Of a stretch of 64,000 nucleotides of DNA, positions 1-10,673 are shown one piece after another (position 1 is the first letter of the stretch; every line of letters starts with the position of its first letter). The position numbers and the translations under genes were made by a program. Source of the stretch: Clitopilus passeckerianus (taxonomy: Eukaryota > Basidiomycota > Agaricomycetes > Agaricales > Entolomataceae); the NCBI GenBank assembly GCA_944990035.1, contig CALYLX010000126.1:2356001-2420000 (forward strand). The letters run 5' to 3'. Under the pieces are notes generated by a model. It was given only the letters and a program-made list of their open reading frames with translations, was not told the DNA's origin and ran no database searches.

Positions 1-3000
1 CGTAAGCGAGGAACGTTTCAAGCTCCCAAGAAGCGGACGGGTAACGGTCACTGAACCCGTTCCAGTGAGCATGGACGTCGATATAGCCGGGAACAACGTA
101 ACCTAGCCAAAACTCAATTAGTTCTGTTCATCCCAGTGGTTATGCCCCCCTACCTCCTTCCGCATCGATCACGGTGGTCGAGGGGTCAGCGAGGATGGCT
201 TCGACCCCAGTTCCGTTCGTTCCAGCGTATTGAATGACGCCACCTTTGGTTACAAGAACGCCCTTGGGAATAAGGTCCCAGCGTTCCTCTCCAGACTCCA
301 TGGTAAGGAGGGTTGCATTATGCACGACAACCCTGTCATTGCCTCCAGAGTCCCGTTTGAGGCGTGCAACCTCTGTTGAATGTTCAATGAAGACTTCTTG
401 GTATTCGACGAGTGTCTTGACACAGTTGATGCCAAAGTTGCGTGTGTCGGCTTTGATTTCAGGACTGCACTGGCCGACCTTGGAGACTTCGAGGGAGTGG
501 AGGTAAGGACCTATGCAGAACGTTGAGTGGGGTTACTTGGTGCTCAAACTAGCATGGAACGAACCTAGGAACCAGAAAAGCTTCTTTCCATCTCTGCTGA
601 AAGCCAAACTATGCCCGCCATCCAAGCTGACCCTAGCCAGCCCTTTAGTTGCATTTCCGGGCTTGCTCCACACTGCTTCGCCCTCCTTAATGCCCCTGCT
701 GCCTGGGGCCACATAGACCTGGAAGAAATCAACGAAAGCAATGTTCCCCGCTTCAACCCCGTCGTCCAATGTAGTGACAAGCTCGGACGACATTCTGCCT
801 GTAACAAGATCCGTGTGTGTGTAATCGCCATTCTTGTTGGTTCCGGCAGCGAGGTCGATGACGAAAGCACGGTCAGATTGTTGAACTAGGAGTTTCTTGC
901 TGACCTCAAAAAACCTCATCTTAAGCTTTCCGTCGTCAGAGTTGATTTCTGTCTTGATAAGTCGAAGGTTCTTGACTTCAATCTTCTGGCTTTCCTTCGT
1001 TCCTTTAGCGGGAAGCGCAATCTCTCCGATATATAGGCCAGTGTTGCCGGTGGCCAACACATCACCTGTCAATTCATTGCCTCCGCTCTTGACAAATGCA
1101 ATCTTCCTGTGGTCTCCAGGGCATTCGCAAAGAATGGGGGAGAAGTATCGTCCAAGAGCAATCCCGGTAACTTCATGGGCAACCCCGGATGACAGATCGG
1201 CAATCTCGAAAGAGGAGAATCGGGTATTTGACCAACGGGCGTGCAGGACGAGGTGAGAAGCGCCATGAACGAAAGTCGGGGAATAATACGCTGATGACTC
1301 TTGAGCTACCGGAACCTTGGCGGCTTCCTTCGTGTCGATCTTCTGGAGGTACGTAGCACCAGCAGCTTGGAAAACCGCTCGGCTTCCGTCATCGTCCACC
1401 CTCAGATCTTTGAAGGCATACACCCTCTGTGTATCTTCTTCAGCTTCCTTCTTCAACACATCAAATTCGTGATGAAGGGTGTCCGCCAAACGCTTCTCGA
1501 TATGCGCATTGAAATGGATCTGGGAAGGAGCAGCTGAAGCAGCCACCCGTTCACCATCAGAGTTTGTCGTGAGGGGTACTGTGTAGATTTGGCCAGCAGC
1601 CCAGATAATGATAGCGTCGTCGGAAGGGGTGAAGCCAAATGACGGGTAGGTGCCCATGGGAGCCGAGCTGGAGGAGACATCGTACGTCAATCCATACCAG
1701 ACGTTGTGTATGGAGCCTGTGTTGAGATCTTTGAGAACCAGCGCTTGCTTGTCCCGGACGCGGCGGACGAATGCAAGGGTACGTCGGTCCCTGGAGATCT
1801 CTGGTCGGCTTGCGCCCCCGGGGAAAGCGTCAACGATAGTCTCGGTGGCGCCAGATGTGATGTTCTTCTGGAATATAGAATAGATACCATTGTGAACATC
1901 TAGCCGAAAGAAATTTGCTTCAAATACACTTTTGGACGTTGTACAATGAGCGCACCTTTGCTATAGTCATACGCGCTGGCGTCTTTGACATTTTTTGCAA
2001 AAATCAAGTCGTCGGCGTTCCACAGGATTTGCTCCGGACCGATCTGTTGGCTTCCGTATTCTTCTGCAGTCCAACCTCGGGGTAAAGTCCTTGAGAGGAT
2101 ACGTTTGCCTGAGCCGGCCTTGATAGGGACCTGTTTGGCCGCCCTGATGTCTGCGAGCGAGGGAACCTCGTATTCCCAACCTTCACCAGCACCCAGAGAC
2201 CGCGAGGAGGTATACCATTTAGTAGCAATGATCTTTGTGCCAGAAAAATGGAATCGAGGGTCGCTGACCCAACGATAGGTTTCGTTGGTAACCCTGAGAG
2301 CTGAGAAAGAGGGTTAGCGTGCTGCAGTTGAACCATATACGAAATAGGGACTAACCCCCATGTCTGCCCTCTCTTAACAATCGGTTTGTCTTCCTCTCAG
2401 TGGTCTCCTTCTCGCCCTCCTCAAAGAACAGACGTTCATCTTCCTCCTTTGCTTCCAGGGCCTTCTGCAACGCGGGATAGTAATGAGGCGACCGCACGTC
2501 CATTTCCTTACACCCCTTCCATTCAACGATCCAAATGTTCTCAATCCCATGCTCCGCGTCGCTCCTGAACACCAAACGATCTCCCTCAGGTGAGAAATGA
2601 GGGTCCGTGTCGTGGGGAATGCCAGTTAGGACGGCCCGAGCTTTGGTCTGTGCACCATCTGCGACCTCGGAGGCCGGCAAACAATACACGTCCCCAAGCA
2701 TATCAAAGACGATGTCTCCTGATTTTGGATGTACATCTAGTCGGAGCCATGTGCCTTCGGTCACATCGTATTCCAGCTTCCTGGGGTGAGGGAAGTCAGT
2801 CGAGATATCCCAAGGTGCTTGTTCCCGGAATGGCCAGATATTATCTTCCCATTCGTCAGCCAGGTCATTGGCCGTAGTTCTGAGGGGCGCTTGCATGTAG
2901 CCTGACTCTGAACGTAGGAAAGACCATGGCGTTGGGAGAATCGTTGACAAAGTTGCTGCCGTCGAGAGTAGAACCAGGTACTTTAAGATGCGGCGGAACT

Positions 3001-3097
3001 TGGCTGATTTCGGTTGTCGTTGGATGTGCCCGTGACCAGCAACAGCAGCTATCGGGAGCTCGCTGGCCTTGACAGCGGACTCGAGCTTGAACGACAT
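1..3097 (-). CDS. Membrane-anchored beta-propeller/amidohydrolase fusion (partial, 3' end outside window)
   Basis: Multi-exon gene read from ATG at 3097 towards base 1, where the window cuts it. The N-terminus is basic and then has a hydrophobic segment (about residues 38-58), suggesting a type II membrane anchor. A long region with repeated short strands follows (HPKSGDIVFDMLGDVY, DPHFSPEGDRLVFRSD, GGASRPEISRDRRTLAFV, SLDGGHSLAFSRDGKKLFW), typical of TolB/PD40-type beta-propeller blades. The last exons enter an amidohydrolase domain: HNATLLTM, then PGYIDVHAHWNGF, the metal-binding HxH of the superfamily. Introns I can place lie near 2290-2355, 1909-1968, 484-540 and 105-150. Propeller plus amidohydrolase is a known architecture of secreted or membrane imidazolonepropionase-like hydrolases; the substrate is unknown. 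The later metal ligands are outside the window, so activity cannot be judged. Confidence 0.85.
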
Positions 3098-3530
3098 CTT
3101 CAAACCACTGCAGAGTTGCTTACGACATTCTACTCGGTTGCGCAGGGCCCTATTGATGATATGGAATATCCGTCTTCCATGTCGTCGAAGTCATCACATC
3201 AAAGTCCAGCCCAAACCGTGCGGTATGTTGATCCTTACCTCTGCTGAAGTAGCTGGTCCGATTTCTTGAGAGAAAGTGCCGCCACATACGATTATGGGAC
3301 CCCTTTGCCACATTCACTGTGGAGATTGAGGGGATATGTGGACCATCAGAAGAAATTTCGATACTATATACGGTCTCTTTACACAGGTACTAAGCAAGGT
3401 ACTACACTACAGGAATTTCGAGGAACACACGGAGCTTAGCATGCTAAGCCCCTTTCTAGATCCATGATCAGTTCCCTCCGCGCCCACGCACGGCCGAGAG
3501 GTACATGGCGAGTGGCTGCGGCCCTACTGG
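3098..3530. other. Intergenic region
   Basis: Lies between the 5' end of the amidohydrolase fusion and the 3' end of the next minus-strand gene. It should hold the promoter of the former and the terminator of the latter. No ORF, repeat or RNA gene is recognisable. Confidence 0.5.
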
Positions 3531-4185
3531 TCAAATCTCACCATCAAGTACGGCAGCTGGGGGTGTCTCTGCCTCCTCAGCATCTTCATCTGGTGCCTGC
3601 TTGCTTCCGACTACTGTGGCATTGATCCTAATGGGACAATAGTTAGCAAGGAATCAAGTTGCGGAGTAAACCTCAAGACTTACATGAACTGGACTTGGAC
3701 AGCCTCTTTGTCTATTCCACCTTCTCCCTGAATATGCATTTTAATACGCCTGTTACCTTTCCATCCGTAACTTCCGGTTTGGAAAGCGCTTGGAACAAGG
3801 GTGATATTTCCGATAAACCCGGGATCTTCAACTACAGTCGGGGAATCGCCTTGGTTCATGGCTGGGGGAGTGTGGGTCAAATGAACATGGAGTGGCATGG
3901 ATCCCGTCAAAAACTTGGAAGTAGTTATTGATGGGTGCTGGCAAGAGGAATCTCTTTTAGTCAAGCCTGCAGGCCCGGGGAGAATGCGGCTTACAGTGGT
4001 TGCTTTCTTGGACTGTTTTTTGCCGTCCGATGATGAGGAACCTTTGGTTATTTTTGCTATTTTTGTGGGTATAGACACCTCGTGGGCTTCACCGGTTTCC
4101 TCAATGTCTTCAGATGCTCGTTTTTTCCCTGTTCATCATCGTTAATCCCCGTAAGCGTCAAGTGTCGTTGCCACTTACCGGCCAT
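3531..4185 (-). CDS. Small unknown protein, three exons, 7-nt first exon
   Basis: Exons 4179-4185 (ATGGCCG only), 3684-4128 and 3531-3627 sum to 549 nt, a 182-aa protein. All borders are GT-AG and the reading frame joins exactly. The N-terminus starts MAGKKRASEDIEE and is rich in Lys/Ser up to about residue 50, so a nuclear signal is possible. The centre (IMPLHV-like strands, GFIGNITLVPSAF, GWKGNRRIKMHIQGEG) looks like a small folded beta-domain. The C-terminus is acidic (DEDAEEAE). I do not recognise the family. The alternative of starting at an internal codon near 4078 is less likely because the 5' exons extend the frame without a stop. Another minus-strand gene lies 434 bp downstream. Confidence 0.6.
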
Positions 4186-6898
4186 CGTACGTTGCGTTGT
4201 GGTAGTAGTAAGGTGCTAACCCTGGACTATTTAAATGTTTCTTATAGCGACACCACTGATGGCCCATTCTTTACTCCAATTACAATATCGTGTGTCGTCT
4301 TTGTGAGTGTTACCGTTGCCACTCCCTTATAGGATTTGGAAAGGTGACGTCACGCGTCGTGCCATGTGCTTTGGCATGGTCACGTGACTATGAGACGCGT
4401 TCATTAGTCAGCTTTCGAATTTTGGCCAGTGCAACTGACAGTCCCGGACACGCCCTTCCCTTGCTGCTCCAACTCGTACATTTGTTCAACATCTGGCAAC
4501 AACATGTCAAATGGCGGTGGCTGCATTTGTCAATGCATGGTCGGAATCTTCAGTCTTCTTTTGAATAAGAACCGGGACACCTGCCCCGAGCCTATCGAAA
4601 CATAGAACCCCGATTCTCAGTTTCAATTCCGTGCAGAATGCTCAAAAGCAGTTAAATAACCAAATTCTATTACTCGTTTCGATACTCTGCAGCTCCCCTG
4701 TGGCTGATTGCACACCACCACCACAATATGCTTCTCACTAGCGCTTCTTCCTTGCAACTCAGCAGTGTTTGATTCAATATTATGCCTGTCGGTGGTATTA
4801 ATGACTAGTATCTGGGAATATATCCGATCTCAAACATGCTAAATTCTTCAAGATGAAGCATACAGAAACACTAACCCTTCTCCATTACAAGACGCTCTGA
4901 CCTGTTCCATCGGATGGCTTGCGGCTCGGTGTGTATTTGACTCACCCTCAACATCGGCCCGACATCTAATCGTGTTTTATGCCGTAGTCAAACCAGGTAA
5001 ACATGCTGCTATAAGAAACGATGCCATGCGTACGCGACCATTAGACCTCTATCCTTGCATCTTCAAACGGCTCTTACGTTTGGTCTAGTGATTTCCATTA
5101 AGTATCAAACGCCCATCGGTTGGTCCTAAACGCGCCCGCAGCCTGACAGAGGCTTCCGGAAGGAGCAAAGAAATCGACACTCTATCAAACCGAGCATGTT
5201 TTCATGCCTATGACGTGCGAAGTCTATGGAAAAGCACGGATGCCACTGCCTTCCAAAGGGAAACTGGTAGTTCCTTGATCATGTTCTGCGTCACCAATCC
5301 TTCCTTTCATTATCGCAAAGTCCGCCAACTTGAAGGAACCGCGACCGAGGAAACACCGCCCCAAAGCAACTTGGCCACAGTTGGAATGCAAGATCTGCCC
5401 TACATACCGGCGGAAAGCCTCGGGAGGGCTGACAGCAACTGACCTACGGTAAAACATACTGAATGGCCTTGTGTCAGACCTTAGAAACTAACTTCAAAAT
5501 TTCCTTAAAAGGTCTGAGTTTAACGCTGGACTGGCAGTTCTAAATGATATGATCGAACGGATATACATGTGCATTGCATCCGAACTTGGAGACCCTGTTG
5601 AACGTCATAATCTCGATGCATATCTCGCAAAATTCTGTAAAAGGTAATCAGTCCATCATGCTTGCCTCGTGTTTTGAGATCGCAAGGTCTGTATTCATTC
5701 TTTTCGTTGCCAGAAGTACCTTCGTGAATTCACAAGTTTCGTCAATGGTCGGCCACCCTCAAAACGGTTTGCGTTATCGATCGTACTATATATGACGATG
5801 AAGAGGAGAAAGTGATCAAATTGACTCAAAACGGAGCAAGACACACTTTGGTGGCGTAAGTACTCGTGACGATTGGCCGGGGTTAGTGGAATAGTGGCTG
5901 AGCTGATGCTAGTGCTCGAGCTCCCGTTTGCCTTCACTGATTTCACCCATAGGCCGGTCCTTTCACTCCGACTCGGGGAACCTATTCCCTAACGAAGACG
6001 ACGAAACTTTGGTTTCCACCTTGCCCAGAAATCAATTATGCAGGTACAAACTACAGTCATGATAGATTCCCAAATAAACTACGGAGCTTATGCCGACGGG
6101 GGTTTGTGGCTCATGGTTATTTCCCCGTGCGACGTGCCGCATGTAAATCTTGTGGGCTGATGGTTTGCTCGTGGCCTGATTTCCAATCTTGAGCCTGATG
6201 CCCATCTTCTCAACTAGAAGCTCCTGCCACAGGCACGGTTAGAAAGCCACAATTACACCTCCAAATCCTTGAGGTTGTCAGTGGTGGCTGGAATTCTTCC
6301 GAACTTTCCGGTCTGAGATCTGATCACTCCTGCCCCTAAGGATTGGCGCGTAAGCGAATGTATAGCGGTGGTACGCTCTGGCCTCGTTATCGTGCCCTTG
6401 TAAAAGCTGATTATCGCCATAGCATAAGCGAGCTTTCAATCAATACAATTTTCATGGCTTTTGACACGCAGGGCAGCGGAACTGCATGACCTTCTAAGTG
6501 GATAAAAGTCAAAAAAACTTGAGATGCCGTTGATGAATACTTGCCTTATCTGGACCGCTAATCACCGTTGTCCCGCAGATCGAAAAGAGCCACGCATCAT
6601 GTTCGGGTTGACACCCTATGTATAGCAGCCACCGACATGGCCATCTGCCTGAATTACTTTCTGGAGATGGTCAAACCTCCTGCCCGGTCCTCGCCCTAAA
6701 GCTCTAACGCTCACTCAGGCCCGTGTCAATGCAGACAGGAGTGCCATTTACTTTCCACGATTTGTCACGTGTAGGCCTTCCCCCCATATACTACTTATAC
6801 CTTTCAATTCGAGGATGAGCTCCTGCCTCGCACGCATTCCCGGCCCCCTCTCCGGCCCTCAATTTTTATCCCTGGAGCCCCAATAACGAAAATCCCCT
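4186..6898. other. Gene-poor stretch with a possible decayed coding remnant
   Basis: About 2.7 kb with many stops in all frames and only short ORFs. A palindromic GTCACGTGAC (bHLH/bZIP-type E-box) sits at about 4379-4388, 195 bp upstream of the small minus-strand gene. Around 5690-5990 there are coding-like pieces in two plus-strand frames (LREFTSFVNGRPPSKRF and YDDEEEKVIKLTQNGARHTL). The second is followed by a perfect GTAAGT donor and a later CACCCATAG acceptor. No full-length gene can be built, so this may be a gene relic. The last 120 bp serve as the promoter of the F-box gene. Confidence 0.35.
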
Positions 6899-9158
6899 AT
6901 GGCACCGTTGTCTCCCCTGATTCCCAAAGCCACCCACTCCGCTGCCCGTAAGCAAGTCAGCGTCGTCAGTAAAGACCTAGAGCAACCACGAAAGATTTTG
7001 CGCGGACGACGTGGGAGGCTCTCTCAGTTATCGGACCTCCCGCTTGATCTCCTTTACGAGGTATATCGTCGCCTGCTACGTTGCCTCCGCTCCTAACACC
7101 TTTCAAGATCTTTGGACACCTCCAACCTCTCGACCTCCTACACGTCTCACGCTCGTGTAAACTGTTCCGTCGCTTCCTTACAAGTCGCAATTCACGTACA
7201 ATCTGGCGCCAAACCCTTTCCCGAGTTGAAGAACTTCCACCATGCCCACCAGAAATGACCGAAGTCTGCTACGCCAGCCTCCTGTTTTCGGCCCATTGTC
7301 ATGTGAGTACTATCCCTCCACCTTCTGCCATGTAACCTTGAACAGACGCTGATAAATCCACTTTGCTATAGTACTGTTCTGCTAAGAACAAACTTGGCGT
7401 AGGCCATCTTATGCTATCAACACGCGACCGCGCGTGTAAGGACTGTTTCCCACAACAGTAAGTAGATGCTAATCACTGCCCAGTCGCGCCGATCTCACGC
7501 CAATTATCCAGTTATCAACGAGAGATGCACTTGTTGACCAGCCATGCGTTCAGTGATCTTCCGAGAGAATATTGGAAAGCAGCTGAAGTTGCGGAGCGAA
7601 ACGTCCTGCACTATTCCCACTTTCGGCCTGTTGCAAGCACGTCTCGTTATCTACGTATCTTCAATGTTGATACATTGGAACGGTTACAAGGGGAATATAT
7701 TCGGGTTCGAGATCACCCAGAGCAGCTCGAAGCGTGGCAGATAAAAGAGAAGAAACGACAAGAGTCCTGGCTGTGTACGAAGGTGAGCGCATCATGGGAA
7801 TTGTTTCGCCTCTGTTCCTCAAAATGTGGGAATAGGATGCCTTGATTCTATGGGAGTCCGAACGTGACAGGAAACGCCGTGAGGAACTTGACATGATGAG
7901 ACAAAAGCGTCTGGATGCGTGCGTCTACAATTTCTCATCTTTCTCACAGCGTCTGAAATTCTAAACATAGCGCGAAGTTGAGGCTTATTGACGAAGGTAT
8001 GCTTTACACTGTTTTCGCAACCTGCCGGAGCTAAGTCATTGCGCTAGGGTGGGGAGAGGAGATTGAACAAATGGATTTGGAACGCCTGCGTCTTCATGAA
8101 CGAATCAAGCAGCCGAAAGAGTTGACAGATCGAGGTAAGCTCTTCTTCGTATGCACTGGGATATCACCTCAGGAATGTTGTGTAGAATGGCAGAAGATGA
8201 GAGGGCAGATGATTCAATTCATGGAATCTATCAAAAGAGACCGTCTTGAGCGAAACAAGCAGGATCTCATCACCACTCGCCGGGTCACCTTTTCGCTTTA
8301 CGCCGCCAAATGCAGGTTCAAGGAGCCAGTCACCCTCGCCCTCGCAGATTTATCCCAAATGGAACCCTTTCGCACGATTACAGAAGACTCACCAGAACAC
8401 CAGCCCTTTGACATCAACAGTTTCCCCTCGAATGTCTACTTCGAATGGCAATTTCGTAAATGGCGAGAGAACAAGATGGCGACTTTAGTCCACCTCATGC
8501 AACACTCAGACTACTACCGGACTAAACCAGTCACCTTCGCCCATCTACGATTAGCGACTACCTTCTTCGCTGTTTCGTGGAAGCATCTATCCCCGATGGG
8601 CCAGCTTGATGCTTTAGACCATCCGGTCACGACCGTCTGGGTACCACGAGGTCAACCAGCATCAACCGCCTCGACCGAAACCCCACCCCACCTTCGACGC
8701 CTGTTCGACGATTTTGGTCAATGTTTCTGGAACTATTCTAGTGGATTGCGCTTCCACGGTGATGCGTACAGAGCTGCGAAGAGGATTCTCGTATGTTGCG
8801 GACATGATCCCAACACGACGGAAGCAGTGGTTATGGATAAGCACAGTCCTATCATCAGCTGCCAGACCTGCAGTAACGATCAGGGTGCCCTCTGCATGAC
8901 ATGGCGCCGCGGCGTGAGTGAAATCTTATATTTGGCGTTATTCGGCAGCTGTACTCACGATAGTCTCAGGTCATCCATTCCATAGAACATCTTGGGCGCA
9001 ATCAGAGCCTTCCAGAGTGGTCTGTCATAAACGTCGTCGAGCGCCAATATAAAGCGGCTGCCGAGGCTATCATTGGTTTGACAAAGACCTTTGGCTGTCA
9101 TTTGTGCAGCGCCTCTGGCGACGAACAATTCATTCGGTCGCATATGACGGATTGGTGA
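6899..9158 (+). CDS. F-box protein with Cys/His-rich segments
   Basis: Starts at ATG 6899; the first intron (about 7062-7109) joins SDLPLDLLYE to IFGHLQPLDLLHVSRSCK, a clear F-box (about residues 45-90) that in other proteins binds Skp1 of SCF ubiquitin ligases. Further exons carry a Cys-rich piece (ACKDCFPQ), a long Arg/Glu-rich helical part (about 7750-8250; RDRKRREELDMMRQKR) and a C-terminal region with CCGHD, CQTCSNDQGALC and CHLCSASG, spaced like zinc ligands. This layout is frequent among large F-box families of agaricomycetes. The end is uncertain: I chose TGA at 9156-9158. A GTGAGA donor at 9155 and a CTAG acceptor near 9209 could instead extend the protein to a stop at about 9272. 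Target proteins are unknown. Confidence 0.75.
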
Positions 9159-9433
9159 GAATGCCGAAATTATCGCATCTGGCCAGTGCTCACCATTTCC
9201 TCACTCTAGTCATCGACTTAGGCAGAGGGTCGCGTTAAAGAACCAACCTCCTTTGGCTGTTCGGGTCTGCTAAGTTAGAGTCAATTGCTTGATCTCGTTT
9301 ATTATATACATATAATCTATAGATCGAAGCATAGTTATATTCATGTTAGATTACGATTAGTTCTGCATCTGGAATGCATGGGTTCCTCAGCTTGTCTGAA
9401 AGGGTGGTTATGAACACATTCATGACTAGCAAA

Positions 9434-10406
9434 TCATAGGTCAAACTCAAAATCCGAGTCGTCGTCTTTGTTATCTCTACTACTCCGAATATTTCGAGGT
9501 GCTCGCCCATTGGTGAAGGCCATGCCGGATTTCTGGGGTTTGCGTTCCTCATCGCTCTCGTCCTCATCGATGTCCTCTTCATCCCGTTTCTTCGGCTCTG
9601 ATGGTGGTAGATCTGGGAGTGGGAGAGCTCCGGTTACGAGAAGCAACGCCTCCAATTCTGAAATCCCAGTCAGTTGGTGGACGCGGGATCAGGGCCGGTA
9701 GCGTCGCCATACCTTCAATTTTCCGCTCCTTGTCAGAACCCCATGCTATTATCTGGTTTCGTATTTCTCCATTCTTATAGATGATGAACATTGGGACACG
9801 GCTGTCCGGCAAGTTGGGTACACATTTGTCGCCGACGATGGAAACGAATTTCGTGCGTGGATATCGGCCAGCTAGTGACCGAACGTGTTCAAAAGCACGA
9901 TCGCTTCTTGGAATTCTAAATCGGAGAAAATGATTCAGGATATATCTGGGGTGGAGGCGACATACACTCACCCGTCCTTGTATAGGAAACAGACAACCCC
10001 GGTCCCCTCTTCATGTTGATCATCCTCCTCGTGGATCTTACTAGCCTCCGTCACTTCCCGTGTATAATCCTCTCGAGATATTGGATATACTCTGCCAAAC
10101 CTGGCCTTCTTGTCCTCTTTTATCTCTTTCAAAACCCTTTGGCGTCTATATGTTTCTATCTTCCGCTCCACCTCGTCATTGGGCGCGTCTTCGCTCAGTT
10201 CTTTCAAATCATCAAGGGTTGCATCGTCAAGAATGTCATCTAGCGTCGGCGATGGGGGTGGTGATGGTGATGGGGGAGTAGGCTCCTTGGGGGGTAGTAT
10301 TCCGTACTTTCGTAGCGCGTCATTACTATATGGACCGTTAGATCAAGGGATCGTTCGTAGTGTGGAGGACTGACAATTCGGTGTCTTCGTTAGGATTTAC
10401 AGCCAT
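9434..10406 (-). CDS. PLP2: Phosducin-like protein, PLP2/PDCL3 type
   Basis: ATG at 10406. Exon 1 ends at EF; a GTCAGT...TAG intron brings in NDALRKYGILPPKEP, the N-terminal signature of the PhLP2 group. The next exons read LKELSEDAPNDEVERKIETYRRQR (helical), FGRVYPISREDYTREVTEAS and then a thioredoxin-like fold with GVVCFLYKDG, KFVSIVGDKCVPNLPD and PMFIIYKNGE. The acidic tail ends DDDSDFEFDL. Members of this family act with the CCT/TRiC chaperonin in folding actin, tubulin and Gbeta, and are essential in yeast. No redox CxxC is present, as usual for phosducins. The intron at about 9658-9713 is GT-AG. The gene is divergent from the Dicer-like gene, with only 267 bp between start codons, so a shared promoter is likely. 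Confidence 0.92.
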
Positions 10407-10673
10407 TTTATTCGTGAACGCTTGATTTCTTGAATCTTCAATATATATGTGTCGGGATTCGCGCAGTCCGCTGCGTCTGGTTGCTCTGGCCGCGCTTAGA
10501 TGTTGGATTGAATGGTGCTTACTGCGACCGAGCCACTGCTGCGAGATAAAAATGTGTAGTCCTGCGATGATCATTAATGTCACGTGGCCCGCAGACTCCG
10601 TTGAGTTCAGGCAGACTGCTTGCTGTTGTACAACTGCTTCTTTACGTGAACGGCCACTCAATGTTGTTTATAA
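10407..10673. promoter_or_regulatory. Divergent promoter region, PLP2 / Dicer-like
   Basis: A 267-bp interval between two outward-facing start codons (10406 on minus, 10674 on plus) must contain both promoters unless transcripts overlap. Position is inferred from the gene models; no individual factor site is assigned. Confidence 0.5.
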
